Assembly (NCBI RefSeq): GCF_041262525.1
Contig: NZ_JBGCCK010000012.1
Coordinates: 62,001 to 126,000, forward strand
Length of the DNA stretch: 64,000 nt
Reading direction: 5' to 3'
Origin: Streptacidiphilus sp041262525
GTDB lineage: Bacteria; Actinomycetota; Actinomycetes; Streptomycetales; Streptomycetaceae
How positions within the stretch are numbered: the stretch's first letter is position 1; the number at the start of each line of letters is the position of its first letter. Under the pieces are notes generated by a model. The model had not been told where the DNA came from and did no database searches. It saw only the letters and a program-made list of their open reading frames with translations. Shown here piece after piece: positions 7,728-15,506 of the stretch. The position numbers and the translations under genes were made by a program.

Positions 7728-8582
7728 GTGCCAAGTCCCCATCGCGCCAGGGTGGTCAGGGCCGCTGTCGCCGCCGTCGCGCTCACCGCGGCGATGGCGA
7801 CGGAGTCCACGCTCAACCAGGCCATCGCTGCGGCCGACGCCCAGCGGGCCCATCACCACCACAGCGGGCACCATGCGACGGCCCACCATCCCCGGCCGAA
7901 GCCGTCGCAGTCGAATCCCAAGCCCGCCCCGGCGAAGCCGAAGCCCCTGCCCGGCCCGGTCTTCTACGACGTGCCCGACCGGGCCGCCGCGCTCGCGCTC
8001 CCCGCGCGGCTGGACGACGACGGAGTCGCCATCGACGTCGGCTACGCCGACGCGCCGGTCCAGCTCGCCCTCTTCGAGGACTACCGCTGTTCCGAGACGG
8101 CCCGCTTCGAGGCCCGGCAGGGCCCGACGCTGCGCGCGCTGATCGCGCGCCACGCCGTGCTCGTCCACTACCTCATCGAATCATCACTCGACGAACGCCT
8201 GCCCGGTCCGGGCGCGCTGTTCGCGACGAACGCCGCCCGCGCCGCGCTCGCGCACGGCGGATTTCCGCTGCTCCATGCGTTGCTGCTGGCCAATCAGGGG
8301 CCCGAGGAGGTGGACGGGTTCACGCCCCAGCGGCTGCTCGGCCTCGCCTCCCGCGTACCGGGCCTGCGCTCACCCGCCTTCGACGCAGAGGTCCGCACGC
8401 TCTACTGGAGGCCCTGGGTCGACGCGGCGCAGCACCTCTACGACACCGCAGGGGTGCACCACGGCACTCCCTCGATGCTGCTGAACGGCAGTGAGGTCGA
8501 CCTCGGCACCCGGCCCGAACTCCTGGAGAGCCCGAGCGCGCTCCAGAGTTTCGTGCAGAATGCGGCGAATCGCGGAGAATGA
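7728..8582 (+). CDS. Secreted DsbA-like thioredoxin-fold protein with single active-site Cys
   Basis: A 284-residue extracytoplasmic protein with a thioredoxin_4/DsbA-like fold. Residues 9-36 form a signal or anchor segment, followed by a His-rich stretch (residues 42-54, HHHHSGHHATAHH) and a Pro/Lys linker (residues 55-77). The active-site strand reads LALFEDYRCSETARFE: it aligns with EDPRCPACESFE of the paralogue at 9182, but the second cysteine is Thr124, leaving only Cys121. The cis-proline loop GTPSMLLNG is kept. It is therefore unlikely to be a normal disulfide oxidase and could be a monothiol isomerase, a metal chaperone or a degenerate paralogue. GTG 7728 follows GAGGAG. Confidence 0.8.
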   Translation: MPSPHRARVVRAAVAAVALTAAMATESTLNQAIAAADAQRAHHHHSGHHATAHHPRPKPSQSNPKPAPAKPKPLPGPVFYDVPDRAAALALPARLDDDGVAIDVGYADAPVQLALFEDYRCSETARFEARQGPTLRALIARHAVLVHYLIESSLDERLPGPGALFATNAARAALAHGGFPLLHALLLANQGPEEVDGFTPQRLLGLASRVPGLRSPAFDAEVRTLYWRPWVDAAQHLYDTAGVHHGTPSMLLNGSEVDLGTRPELLESPSALQSFVQNAANRGE

Positions 8583-8660
8583 CGCATGCCAGTTCAGCAG
8601 CATAAGGCAGGATTAGTCCGTATTGATGACGGATCTGCCGCAGCAGGGAGACGAGCACCG

Positions 8661-9134
8661 GTGATCACCGCCTGGATCAGCACGGCTGTGCGGCTTGCGC
8701 TGGCGGTCGTCTGGGCCTGGGCGGGCCTGGCCAAGGTCTCCGATCCTGAGGCGGCGGCGCAGGCGGTCCGCGTCTACCGGATCCTGCCGGAGGCGCTGGT
8801 CAAGCCGATCGGCTACGGCATGCCCTTCCTGGAGATCGCGCTCGCGCTGCTGCTGCTGGTCGGTCTCGGCACGCGGATCGCGGCGATCGTCTCGGGCCTC
8901 ATGCTGCTCGTCTACATCGGCGCCATCGCCTCGGTCTGGGCCCGGGGGATCTCGATCGACTGCGGTTGCTTCGGCGGCGGCGGGGCGGTGGCCGCCTCCC
9001 GGACCGCCTACTGGCAGGAGATCCTGCGCGACTGCGCATTCCTGTTGCTGGCGGGCTGGTTGGCCTGGCGACCCAGGAGCCGGCTGTCGCTCGACAACTG
9101 GCTGAACCCGCTCCCTGCCCCGTCGTCTCCGTAA
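8661..9134 (+). CDS. MauE/DoxX-type membrane protein
   Basis: A 157-residue integral membrane protein of the MauE/DoxX superfamily with about four membrane helices: ISTAVRLALAVVWAWAGLAK, a GMPFLEIALALLLLVGLG helix, IVSGLMLLVYIGAIASVWA and a final LRDCAFLLLAGWLAW. The SIDCGCFG motif (Cys101, Cys103) resembles the redox motif of family members that support disulfide formation or methylamine dehydrogenase maturation. GTG 8661 with GGGAGA upstream is preferred to ATG 8586, because the intervening 25 codons end mostly in A or T, unlike this genome. It lies between two DsbA-like genes, so it probably passes electrons to or from one of them; this is inference. Confidence 0.8.
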   Translation: MITAWISTAVRLALAVVWAWAGLAKVSDPEAAAQAVRVYRILPEALVKPIGYGMPFLEIALALLLLVGLGTRIAAIVSGLMLLVYIGAIASVWARGISIDCGCFGGGGAVAASRTAYWQEILRDCAFLLLAGWLAWRPRSRLSLDNWLNPLPAPSSP

Positions 9135-9181
9135 GCAGTCCCCGTAGCCCCCCATCGGTCCGCACAGTCGGAAATGAACAG

Positions 9182-10057
9182 ATGAGCCTGATGAGTCAGA
9201 AGAACGACGACGGCAAGCGCAGCGCCCGCGCCAAGATGCTGGAGGAGCGGGCGAAGCAGGACGCGAAGGCCCGAAAGGTGCGCCAACTGGCGGCCATCGG
9301 TGTGGCACTGGCGGTGATCGTGGTGGCCGTGGTGGTCGGCATCCTGATCCAGAGCAACCGCTCCAGCGGATACGACGCGGCCAAGGACGCCCCCGCGGGC
9401 GCGGTCGGCAACAACAAGCTGCTCATCCCGGTCGGTGCGAGCAACGCCCCGTCCACGCTGACGATCTACGAGGACCCGCGCTGCCCGGCCTGTGAGAGCT
9501 TCGAGTCGGGCATGAAGACCACCGTCAACCAGTTGCTGGGCCAGGGCAAGATCCAGGTCCAGTACCACATCGCGTCGTTCATCGACCGCCACGACGGCGG
9601 CAAGGGCTCCAAGAACGGCGCGAACGCCCTCGCCTGCGCACAGAACGCGGGACTCTTCCACGACTACCACGACGTTCTCTACGCCAACCAGCCGCAGGAG
9701 ACGGACGACGCCTGGGCGAACAAGACCGTGCTGATCGGCCTGGCCAAGCAGGTGCCGGGCCTGGACACGCCGACCTTCGAGTCCTGCGTCAACGACAACA
9801 GCTTCGGCAACTGGGTCACCGCCGTGCAGTCCGACTTCGACAAGTCCGGCTACACCTCGACCCCGACCGTGCTGCTGAACGGCACCTCGGCCTACCCGAC
9901 CTACAACAACGAGCAGATCTCCCCGGCGAACCTGATCAAGTGGGTCGACGCGGCGAACAAGGGCAAGCAGCCCGCGAGCATCCCCTCGGCGAGCGCCGAG
10001 GCGCTTGCCTCGCCGACCGCGCACAACAGCCCGGCCCCGAGCCCCAGCGGCTCCTGA
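9182..10057 (+). CDS. Membrane-anchored DsbA family thiol-disulfide protein
   Basis: A 291-residue protein: charged cytosolic N-terminus, one membrane helix (residues 36-56) and an extracellular DsbA-like thioredoxin domain. The active site is CPAC (Cys101, Cys104) in TIYEDPRCPACESFE, and the cis-proline loop is STPTVLLNG. Two more cysteines (in LACAQN and FESCVND) could form a structural disulfide in the helical insert. The C-terminus is a Ser/Pro/Ala-rich tail. It likely oxidises or isomerises disulfides in exported proteins and is the canonical partner of the single-Cys paralogue and the MauE-like protein upstream. ATG 9182 is used; ATG 9191 is also possible. Confidence 0.88.
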   Translation: MSLMSQKNDDGKRSARAKMLEERAKQDAKARKVRQLAAIGVALAVIVVAVVVGILIQSNRSSGYDAAKDAPAGAVGNNKLLIPVGASNAPSTLTIYEDPRCPACESFESGMKTTVNQLLGQGKIQVQYHIASFIDRHDGGKGSKNGANALACAQNAGLFHDYHDVLYANQPQETDDAWANKTVLIGLAKQVPGLDTPTFESCVNDNSFGNWVTAVQSDFDKSGYTSTPTVLLNGTSAYPTYNNEQISPANLIKWVDAANKGKQPASIPSASAEALASPTAHNSPAPSPSGS

Positions 10058-10084
10058 GTACTGACGTTCGCGCGGGGCTGATCC

Positions 10085-10126
10085 GGGGCTGATCCGGCCC
10101 AGGACTACCTGGGCCGGATCAGCCCC
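10085..10126. terminator. Bidirectional terminator overlapping the 3' end of the response-regulator gene
   Basis: A perfect 19-bp stem (10085-10103 with 10108-10126) around an ACTA loop. The right arm is the last six codons of the convergent response regulator and the loop contains its stop. A further direct copy of GGGGCTGATCC precedes the left arm (10075-10084). It would end transcription from both sides. Confidence 0.85.
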
Positions 10127-10749
10127 GCCTGCAGTGCGGCGGCGATCGCGGCGGTGCGGCTGTCGACGCCCAACTTGTCGTAGACGTGCACGAGGTGCGT
10201 CTTGACGGTGGCCTCGCTGATGAAGAGCCGCTTGGAGATCTGACGGTTGGCCAGCCCCTCGGCGACCAGCTCCAGGATCTCCGTCTCGCGCGGCGACAGC
10301 ATCGGCCGCCCGGCCCGGACCCGGCCGAGCAGCCGGGCGGCGACCGGCGGCGCGAGCACCGTCTCGCCCTTGGCCGCGGCGCGGACGGCGGCGGCCAACT
10401 CCTCGGGCGGGGCGTCCTTGAGCAGATATCCCGTCGCTCCCGCCTCGACGGCGGAGAGGATGTCGGCGTCCGTGCTGTACGTCGTCAGGATCAGCACGGC
10501 GGGCGGCTGCGGCAGAGCGGTGATCCGACGGGTCGCTTCGACCCCGTGCATGCCGGAGCCCATCTGCAGATCCATCAGCACGACGTCGGGACGCGGTCGG
10601 CCCTCAGCCTCGAGGCGCTCCAGGAGCGCGAGCGCCTCGGCCCCGTCACCGGCCTCGCCGACCAGCTCCACCTCGGGCAGCTCCTCCAGCAGGGCGCGCA
10701 ACCCGCGTCGCACGACCGGGTGGTCGTCGACAAGCAGGACGGTGATCAC
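10105..10749 (-). CDS. NarL/LuxR-family response regulator
   Basis: A 214-residue two-component regulator. The receiver domain (residues 2-120) has the acidic pair D8-D9, phospho-acceptor Asp60 in VVLMDLQM, the switch Thr in ILTTYS and Lys in YLLKDAPPEE. The LuxR-type HTH (residues about 148-205) reads LSPRETEILELVAEGLANRQISKRLFISEATVKTHL in its core. The start is GTG 10749, overlapping the kinase stop as GTGA. With the kinase it forms a co-translated pair divergent from an FtsX/ATPase exporter, the likely target. The signal is unknown. Confidence 0.93.
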   Translation of the reverse strand: MITVLLVDDHPVVRRGLRALLEELPEVELVGEAGDGAEALALLERLEAEGRPRPDVVLMDLQMGSGMHGVEATRRITALPQPPAVLILTTYSTDADILSAVEAGATGYLLKDAPPEELAAAVRAAAKGETVLAPPVAARLLGRVRAGRPMLSPRETEILELVAEGLANRQISKRLFISEATVKTHLVHVYDKLGVDSRTAAIAAALQAGLIRPR

Positions 10750-12047
10750 AGCGGCTGCTCAATGGCGGTGCGGGCCGGGGACGGTGGCGGGGCGTCGGTG
10801 GGGGCGTACGGCGCCTCGGTCGCGTGCGGGACTGGTTCCGGCCGGACGGGCGCGGGCGTCGGCGCGTCCAGCGCCGTGAGCGGGATCGCGGCAGCGACGG
10901 CGGTGCCCTCGCCGGGGGCGGACTCGATGGTGAGGCTGCCGCCGAGACCTGCGATGCGTTCGCGCATGCCGTGCAGGCCGAAGCGAGGGCGCTCGGCGTC
11001 GGCGCTCGGTGCGGCTTCGGAGTCGAAACCGACGCCGTCGTCGAAGACGTCCAGGGTCACCTGGTCGTCCAGGTAGCAGAGGGTGACGGCGGCGCGGGCG
11101 GCGTGGGCATGCCGCCGCACGTTGGCCAGCGCCTCCTGCGTCAGTCGCAGCAGCGCGACCTCGGCCTCGACCGGAAGCGGGTAGGGCTCGCCGTCGAGAT
11201 GGAAGGCGACCGCGGGCACCGGGCCGTAGCCCGCGGAGACCCGGCGCAGTGCGTCCGACAGGGAAGCGTCCTGCAGCGAGGGCGGTGTCAGCGCGGCGAC
11301 GAAGCGGCGTGCCTCGGCGAGGTTCGCGCTCGCCGTCGCACCGATCTCGCGCACCCGCTCGCCCGCCACCTCGGCATCCGGCGGCAACGCGGACTCCGCG
11401 GTGCGGGCCAGCAGCACGATGCTGGACAGGCCCTGGGCCAGCGTGTCGTGGATCTCCCTGGCCAGGCGCTGACGCTCGGCGAGCATGCCCGCCTCGCGCT
11501 GCGAGGCGGCCAACTCGTCCCTGGTGCGCATCAGATCGTCGATCAGCGCCTGGCGGCGCCGGCTCTCGCGGTACAGGCCGGCGTAGCCGTAGGCGGTCAG
11601 CACCGCCACGGCGGCGCCCGCGCACGGCCCTATCACCTTCGCGGCGGTCAGACCCCCGACGGTGGTGGACTGCCCGGCGACCACCACCGCGGTGAGCAGC
11701 GCCACCCAGGGGAGCGCCCAGCGCGGCGGCAGCAGGTGGAGGTAGAGGAAGTAGAGCGGGAAGGCGACGTACCCCGCCGAAGGAGCGAGGAAGGCGAGCC
11801 CCACCCAGAGCGCGGTGACCAGGCCGAGCCAGGCCAGGGTGGCCCAGCGGGGTGTGTCAGGACGCGCGAAGCGCCCGCCGGCCGCGTAGGCCAGCCCCAG
11901 GGCCGCGCCCATCGTCCAGGCCGGGGCCCCGACGCCGATCGAACCGATGATCAGCAGCACATAGAACATCGCCGGCAGGGCGACCCGCATCAGCCGGAGC
12001 GCGGGGGAGCTCGCCGGGTCGCTCTCGGTGGGGGAGGTGCTGGTCAC
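10746..12047 (-). CDS. Sensor histidine kinase (HisKA_3 type)
   Basis: A 433-residue membrane kinase. Residues about 20-155 hold five or six hydrophobic helices with short loops and no large extracytoplasmic domain, suggesting it senses a membrane or lipid-phase signal. The HisKA_3 dimerisation domain has the phospho-histidine His200 in LAREIHDTLAQGLSS. The HATPase domain shows the N box around ALANVRRHAHA, DDGVGFD and FGLHGMRERIAGLGG. GTG 12047 is chosen because upstream in-frame codons would enter the divergent promoter region and the FtsX gene. It pairs with the response regulator it overlaps. Confidence 0.9.
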   Translation of the reverse strand: MTSTSPTESDPASSPALRLMRVALPAMFYVLLIIGSIGVGAPAWTMGAALGLAYAAGGRFARPDTPRWATLAWLGLVTALWVGLAFLAPSAGYVAFPLYFLYLHLLPPRWALPWVALLTAVVVAGQSTTVGGLTAAKVIGPCAGAAVAVLTAYGYAGLYRESRRRQALIDDLMRTRDELAASQREAGMLAERQRLAREIHDTLAQGLSSIVLLARTAESALPPDAEVAGERVREIGATASANLAEARRFVAALTPPSLQDASLSDALRRVSAGYGPVPAVAFHLDGEPYPLPVEAEVALLRLTQEALANVRRHAHAARAAVTLCYLDDQVTLDVFDDGVGFDSEAAPSADAERPRFGLHGMRERIAGLGGSLTIESAPGEGTAVAAAIPLTALDAPTPAPVRPEPVPHATEAPYAPTDAPPPSPARTAIEQPL

Positions 12048-12149
12048 GGCATCGACCCTACGTCCCGCCACCGACGCCGGGGCGGGCTGCGGCATCAACC
12101 ATTCGATTGATTCGAGACCGACCTTCTCCCTGATGGAAGGCGGGCCGAT

Positions 12150-12159
12150 TCTCGCGAGA
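12150..12159. promoter_or_regulatory. Palindrome TCTCGCGAGA between kinase and FtsX genes
   Basis: A perfect 10-bp palindrome 50 bases upstream of the FtsX-type gene in the 162-bp divergent region. The repeat TTCGATTGATTCGA also lies nearby (12102-12115). Either could bind the adjacent response regulator; not tested. Confidence 0.35.
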
Positions 12160-12209
12160 GTGGGGAACGTCAGCCCAACCGCACGACCCGTGCTCCAGGA
12201 GGCCGCTCC

Positions 12210-13283
12210 GTGTTCGTCGCCCTGCGTGACATCCGCTTCGCCAAGGGGCGCTTCGCCCTGATGGGCGCGGTCGTCACGCTCATCACCACGCTGGTGGTCT
12301 TCCTCTACGGTCTCACCGGCGGGCTCGCCTCCGACGCCTCCTCCGCCATCGCCAAGCTGCCGGCCACCGACATCGTCTTTGGCGCGCCGCACGGCGCGAC
12401 GCCGCAGGTGTCGTTCAGCAACAGCGGCATCAGCGCGGCCCAGCAGCAGGCCTGGGAGTCGGCGCCGGGGATCGGCTCGGTGCAGCCGTTCGGGGTGGCC
12501 ATGTCCAGGTTCACGGGCGGTGCGGGGGCGACATCGGTCAGCGTGTTGGGCGCCCCCTCGGGCCTGATACCCCCGCTGGAGTCCGGTTCGGCACCGCAAG
12601 GCGACCAGGTCGCGGTGAGTCAGAAGGTCGCCGACGCCAACGGCCTCAAGCCCGGCGACAAGGTCACCGTCGGCGCGCAGACGCTCACCGTCTCCGGCAT
12701 CACCGCCGACCGCTCCTACGGACATGCCCCGAGCGTGTGGACTCCCGAGGCCACCTGGCAGCAGGTGACGGGCGCCGCGCAGCCGAACGCCCTCGCGGTC
12801 GACCCGGGCAGCGCGGACACCACGGCGCTCGACCGCGCCCAGAACACCGACACGGTCACGCGCGGCGCGTCCCTGGCCGGTATCGACGGCTTCTCGGCCG
12901 AGCAGGGCAGCCTGCAGATGATCCAGGGCTTCCTGTTCGCCGTCAGCGCCCTGGTGGTCGGCGCCTTCTTCACGGTGTGGACGGTGCAGCGCAAGGGCGA
13001 CATCGCGGTGCTGAAGGCCGTCGGCGCCTCCAGCGCCTACTTGGTCCGTGACGCGCTCGCGCAGGCCCTGGCCATGCTGCTCGGCGGCACGCTCACCGGG
13101 GCGGCGATCGGTTTCGCGGGCGGCGCGCTGCTCGGCGGCACGGGCATGCCCTTCACCCTCGGCGCGGCCACGGTGGCCGTCCCCGTCGTCGTCATGGTCC
13201 TGCTGGGCCTCTTCGGCGCGGCCCTCGCCGTGCGCCGGATCACCTCTGTCGACCCGCTGACCGCGCTGGGAGCCAACCGATGA
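12210..13283 (+). CDS. FtsX-like ABC transporter permease
   Basis: A 357-residue permease of the MacB/FtsX superfamily: one N-terminal membrane helix (FALMGAVVTLITTLVVFLYG), a roughly 210-residue extracellular MacB_PCD-like domain, then three C-terminal helices (from about residue 237). The FtsX domain ends with the typical VRRITSVDPLTALG. GTG 12210 follows AGGAGG. The next gene, an ATPase, overlaps its stop as ATGA, so they form one transporter. In this class the pair exports peptides or antibiotics, or moves lipids or signals across the membrane; the substrate here is unknown. The divergent two-component system probably controls it. Confidence 0.92.
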   Translation: MFVALRDIRFAKGRFALMGAVVTLITTLVVFLYGLTGGLASDASSAIAKLPATDIVFGAPHGATPQVSFSNSGISAAQQQAWESAPGIGSVQPFGVAMSRFTGGAGATSVSVLGAPSGLIPPLESGSAPQGDQVAVSQKVADANGLKPGDKVTVGAQTLTVSGITADRSYGHAPSVWTPEATWQQVTGAAQPNALAVDPGSADTTALDRAQNTDTVTRGASLAGIDGFSAEQGSLQMIQGFLFAVSALVVGAFFTVWTVQRKGDIAVLKAVGASSAYLVRDALAQALAMLLGGTLTGAAIGFAGGALLGGTGMPFTLGAATVAVPVVVMVLLGLFGAALAVRRITSVDPLTALGANR

Positions 13284-13984
13284 CCCTCGTCCTGAACGAC
13301 ATCATCCTCACCTACCCCGACGGCGACCGCCGTCTCACCGCCCTGGACCAGGTCTCGCTGACGGTCGGCGCGGGAGAGTTCATCGCTGTGGTCGGCCCCT
13401 CCGGCTCCGGCAAGTCCAGCCTGCTCGCGGTCGCCGCGACGCTGCTCACCCCAGACAGCGGTCAGGTCGTCATCGCGGGCGAGGAAGCGGCGGCACTGAA
13501 CGACCGGCAGCGCACCGCGCTGCGCCGGGACAAGGTCGGCATCGTCTTCCAGCAGTCGAACCTGTTGGCTTCGCTGACGGCCGTAGAGCAACTGCAGGCG
13601 GTGGCCCACCTGCGCGGCGAGAAGCCGAAGACGGCGCTGGCCCGCGCCGAGGCCCTGCTCGCCTCCGTCGGCCTCACGGACGGCAAGCAGCACCGCCGCC
13701 CGCACGAGCTCTCCGGCGGCGAGCGCCAGCGCGTCAATATCGCCCGTGCACTGTTCGCCGATCCGGCGGTGCTGCTGGTCGACGAGCCGACTTCCGCGCT
13801 CGACCACGAGCGCGGCGAGCAGATCGTCGGCCTGCTGGCCGCGGTCACCCGCGAGCACGGCACGGCGACGGTGATGGTCACCCACGACAAGGCCCAACTC
13901 TTGGCGGCGGACCGGGTCCTGGAGATGGGCGACGGGCGGTTGTGGGAGACGGCTGCCGCCGCGAGGGTGCGGCAGACGTCCTAG
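13280..13984 (+). CDS. ABC transporter ATP-binding protein (LolD/MacB type)
   Basis: A 234-residue ATPase of the LolD/DevA type. Walker A is GPSGSGKSS, the Q-loop lies in IVFQQSNLLASLT, the signature is LSGGERQRVNIARAL, Walker B is VLLVDEPTSALD and the switch His is in MVTHDKAQL. The start overlaps the permease stop. Its stop codon shares the tetranucleotide CTAG (13981-13984) with the stop of the convergent SnoaL-like gene, leaving no space for a terminator. Confidence 0.95.
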   Translation: MTLVLNDIILTYPDGDRRLTALDQVSLTVGAGEFIAVVGPSGSGKSSLLAVAATLLTPDSGQVVIAGEEAAALNDRQRTALRRDKVGIVFQQSNLLASLTAVEQLQAVAHLRGEKPKTALARAEALLASVGLTDGKQHRRPHELSGGERQRVNIARALFADPAVLLVDEPTSALDHERGEQIVGLLAAVTREHGTATVMVTHDKAQLLAADRVLEMGDGRLWETAAAARVRQTS

Positions 13985-14397
13985 GGCGCAGCTCCGACGG
14001 TCACCACTCCGAGTTGACCGAGCAGGTCGAGCCAGTCCCAGATCCCCCACACGTCCACGATGCGTCCGTCGGCGATGCGGTACGTCACCGCACAGGCCGC
14101 GCGCCACGGCCGTCCGGTCGGCGTCAGGGCGCGACCGGCGAAGTGGCCCGTGGAGGCGGGCAGCACCCAGGTTCCGGTGTGAGTTCCGAAGCCGTAGCAC
14201 CACATGGAGACCCGGTCGCCGTGCGCGGCGAGCCAGTCCACGTCGATGCGCAGATCCGGGTTGGCCCGCCACAGGCCATCGCGCACCGCCGTGCTGAGCG
14301 GCTCGGCGGTGAGGGTGGCGACCGCGTCCCAGTCATGTGCGTTGACGCGGTCGATGTAGCGGCGGACCACGTCGACGGCCGCGCCGGCATCGGTCAT
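13981..14397 (-). CDS. SnoaL/NTF2-like protein
   Basis: A 138-residue protein with the small alpha+beta barrel fold of the SnoaL/NTF2 superfamily: an N-terminal helix with VVRRYIDRVNAHDWDAV, then beta strands ending AVTYRIADGRIVDVWGIWDWLDLLGQLG, a typical family ending. The family includes small-molecule isomerases and binding proteins; no catalytic residues can be assigned. The ATG at 14397 overlaps the upstream gene's stop (ATGA), preferred to a GTG 12 bases earlier. With its neighbour it forms a two-gene operon divergent from a TetR regulator. Confidence 0.8.
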   Translation of the reverse strand: MTDAGAAVDVVRRYIDRVNAHDWDAVATLTAEPLSTAVRDGLWRANPDLRIDVDWLAAHGDRVSMWCYGFGTHTGTWVLPASTGHFAGRALTPTGRPWRAACAVTYRIADGRIVDVWGIWDWLDLLGQLGVVTVGAAP

Positions 14398-14771
14398 CGG
14401 GTTCCCCACGGGTTGTCGATGACCAGCAGCCAGGTCCCGTCCGGCTGCCGCCGGGCGACCTCGGTACCTCGGCCGCTCATGGCGACCGTGGCGCCGTGCG
14501 CGTCCGTCGCGGTGGCTGACCAGTCGGAGCAGGTCAGTGCGATGTCGCCGGTCTCGAAGACCTTGGTCGTGGCGACCCTGTCGAAGTGAGGCCGTGCGGC
14601 CAGCAGTCCGGCCAGGTGCGCGCGCAGCGCGGTGCCGCCGACGGCCGGGTCACCGGCCCTGGTGGCGAAGGCGGGTTCGGGTTCGTACAGGGCGACGAGC
14701 GCGTCGACGGCGCCGTCGTTGACCGCCTGCTGGAACATCCTGTGCAGCTCGGCGGGAGTCTGAGCGGGCAT
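14394..14771 (-). CDS. DUF4440/SnoaL-like nuclear transport factor 2 family protein
   Basis: A 125-residue NTF2-like protein: MFQQAVNDGAVDALVALYEPEPAF at the N-terminus and GRGTEVARRQPDGTWLLVIDNPWG at the C-terminus are typical of DUF4440/SgcJ-EcaC-like proteins. No signal peptide. It is the first gene of a two-gene operon read away from the TetR gene at 14843, with a GGGAGGTCACC ribosome-binding site. Such pairs under TetR control are often part of small-molecule stress or detoxification responses; the substrate is unknown. Confidence 0.82.
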   Translation of the reverse strand: MPAQTPAELHRMFQQAVNDGAVDALVALYEPEPAFATRAGDPAVGGTALRAHLAGLLAARPHFDRVATTKVFETGDIALTCSDWSATATDAHGATVAMSGRGTEVARRQPDGTWLLVIDNPWGTR

Positions 14772-14792
14772 GGTGACCTCCCAGGATCTCAG

Positions 14793-14836
14793 CTCTATTT
14801 GATAGAGTGTTCATCTATTCGATATAGTGATACTCT
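14793..14836. promoter_or_regulatory. Twin palindromic operators over the TetR gene promoter
   Basis: Site 1: CTCTAT-TTG-ATAGAG (14793-14807), centred at 14800. Site 2: TATTCGATA extended by AGAGT and ACTCT arms (14804-14836), centred at 14820. The centres are 20 bp apart. A promoter is superimposed: TTGATA (14799-14804), 18-bp spacer, TATAGT (14823-14828). Site 1 covers the -35 and site 2 the -10, as expected for autorepression and control of the divergent SnoaL genes. Confidence 0.7.
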
Positions 14837-14842
14837 CACGAC

Positions 14843-15493
14843 ATGGTCGATGAGGGCAAGGCTCGTCGCTATGACGCGTCGAATCGTCGTCGGCAGGCCG
14901 CCGACACCCAGCGCCGCATCCTGGCGGCGGCGCAGGAGCTGTTCGTGCGCGACGGCTACACCGCCACGACCATGAACGCGATCGCGGAGCACGCGGGGGT
15001 CGCCGTGCAGACGGTGTACGCCAGCACCCGGGCAAAGCGGGACATCCTCACGAAGCTCTTGGACCTTGCCGTGAGCGGCCGCCAGGAGCAAGTCCCGCTC
15101 GCCGCCAGCTCGCGCTGGCTGGAGATTGTCCAGGAAGGCGACCCCGAGCTGCGGCTCGCACTGTTCACGCGCCTGCACACGGAGATCTGCGGCCGGGAGG
15201 CACCCGTCTTCGCCGTCCTGGCCGACGCGGCAGGCTCCGACGCCGAGATCAGGCAGCTCGTGCGCGACACGGCCGAACACCGCTACCAGGACCAGTGGCG
15301 CCTGGCCGAATCGCTGCGCCAGGACGGCCGCCTCCGTGCCGACCTCTCCATCGACCGTGCCGCCGACATCGTCTGGACCCTGGCGAGCGAACGGACCTAC
15401 CTCGCCCTGGTGGAGAGCCGGGGCTGGGCGCCGTCGGACTACGAGCGCTGGCTCACCGCCCAACTGATCGCCGCGCTGCTGCCGTCAGGTTAG
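14843..15493 (+). CDS. TetR-family transcriptional regulator
   Basis: A 216-residue repressor-type regulator. The TetR_N HTH lies at residues about 19-65, with RRILAAAQELFVRDGYTATTMNAIAEHAGVAVQTVYAS shortened here to its core (TMNAIAEHAGVAVQTVY). The C-terminal ligand domain is all-helical and unassigned. It starts at ATG 14843 without a Shine-Dalgarno, about 8 bases after the likely transcription start. It is divergent from the two SnoaL-like genes, with twin palindromes in the shared region, so it likely represses itself and them. Confidence 0.92.
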   Translation: MVDEGKARRYDASNRRRQAADTQRRILAAAQELFVRDGYTATTMNAIAEHAGVAVQTVYASTRAKRDILTKLLDLAVSGRQEQVPLAASSRWLEIVQEGDPELRLALFTRLHTEICGREAPVFAVLADAAGSDAEIRQLVRDTAEHRYQDQWRLAESLRQDGRLRADLSIDRAADIVWTLASERTYLALVESRGWAPSDYERWLTAQLIAALLPSG

Positions 15494-15506
15494 GGCTGCC
15501 GTTCGG

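Noticed and set aside
8586..8660. Longer start for the MauE-like gene
   Set aside because: The 25 extra codons end mostly in A or T, unlike genes of this genome, and GTG 8661 has a GGGAGA site.
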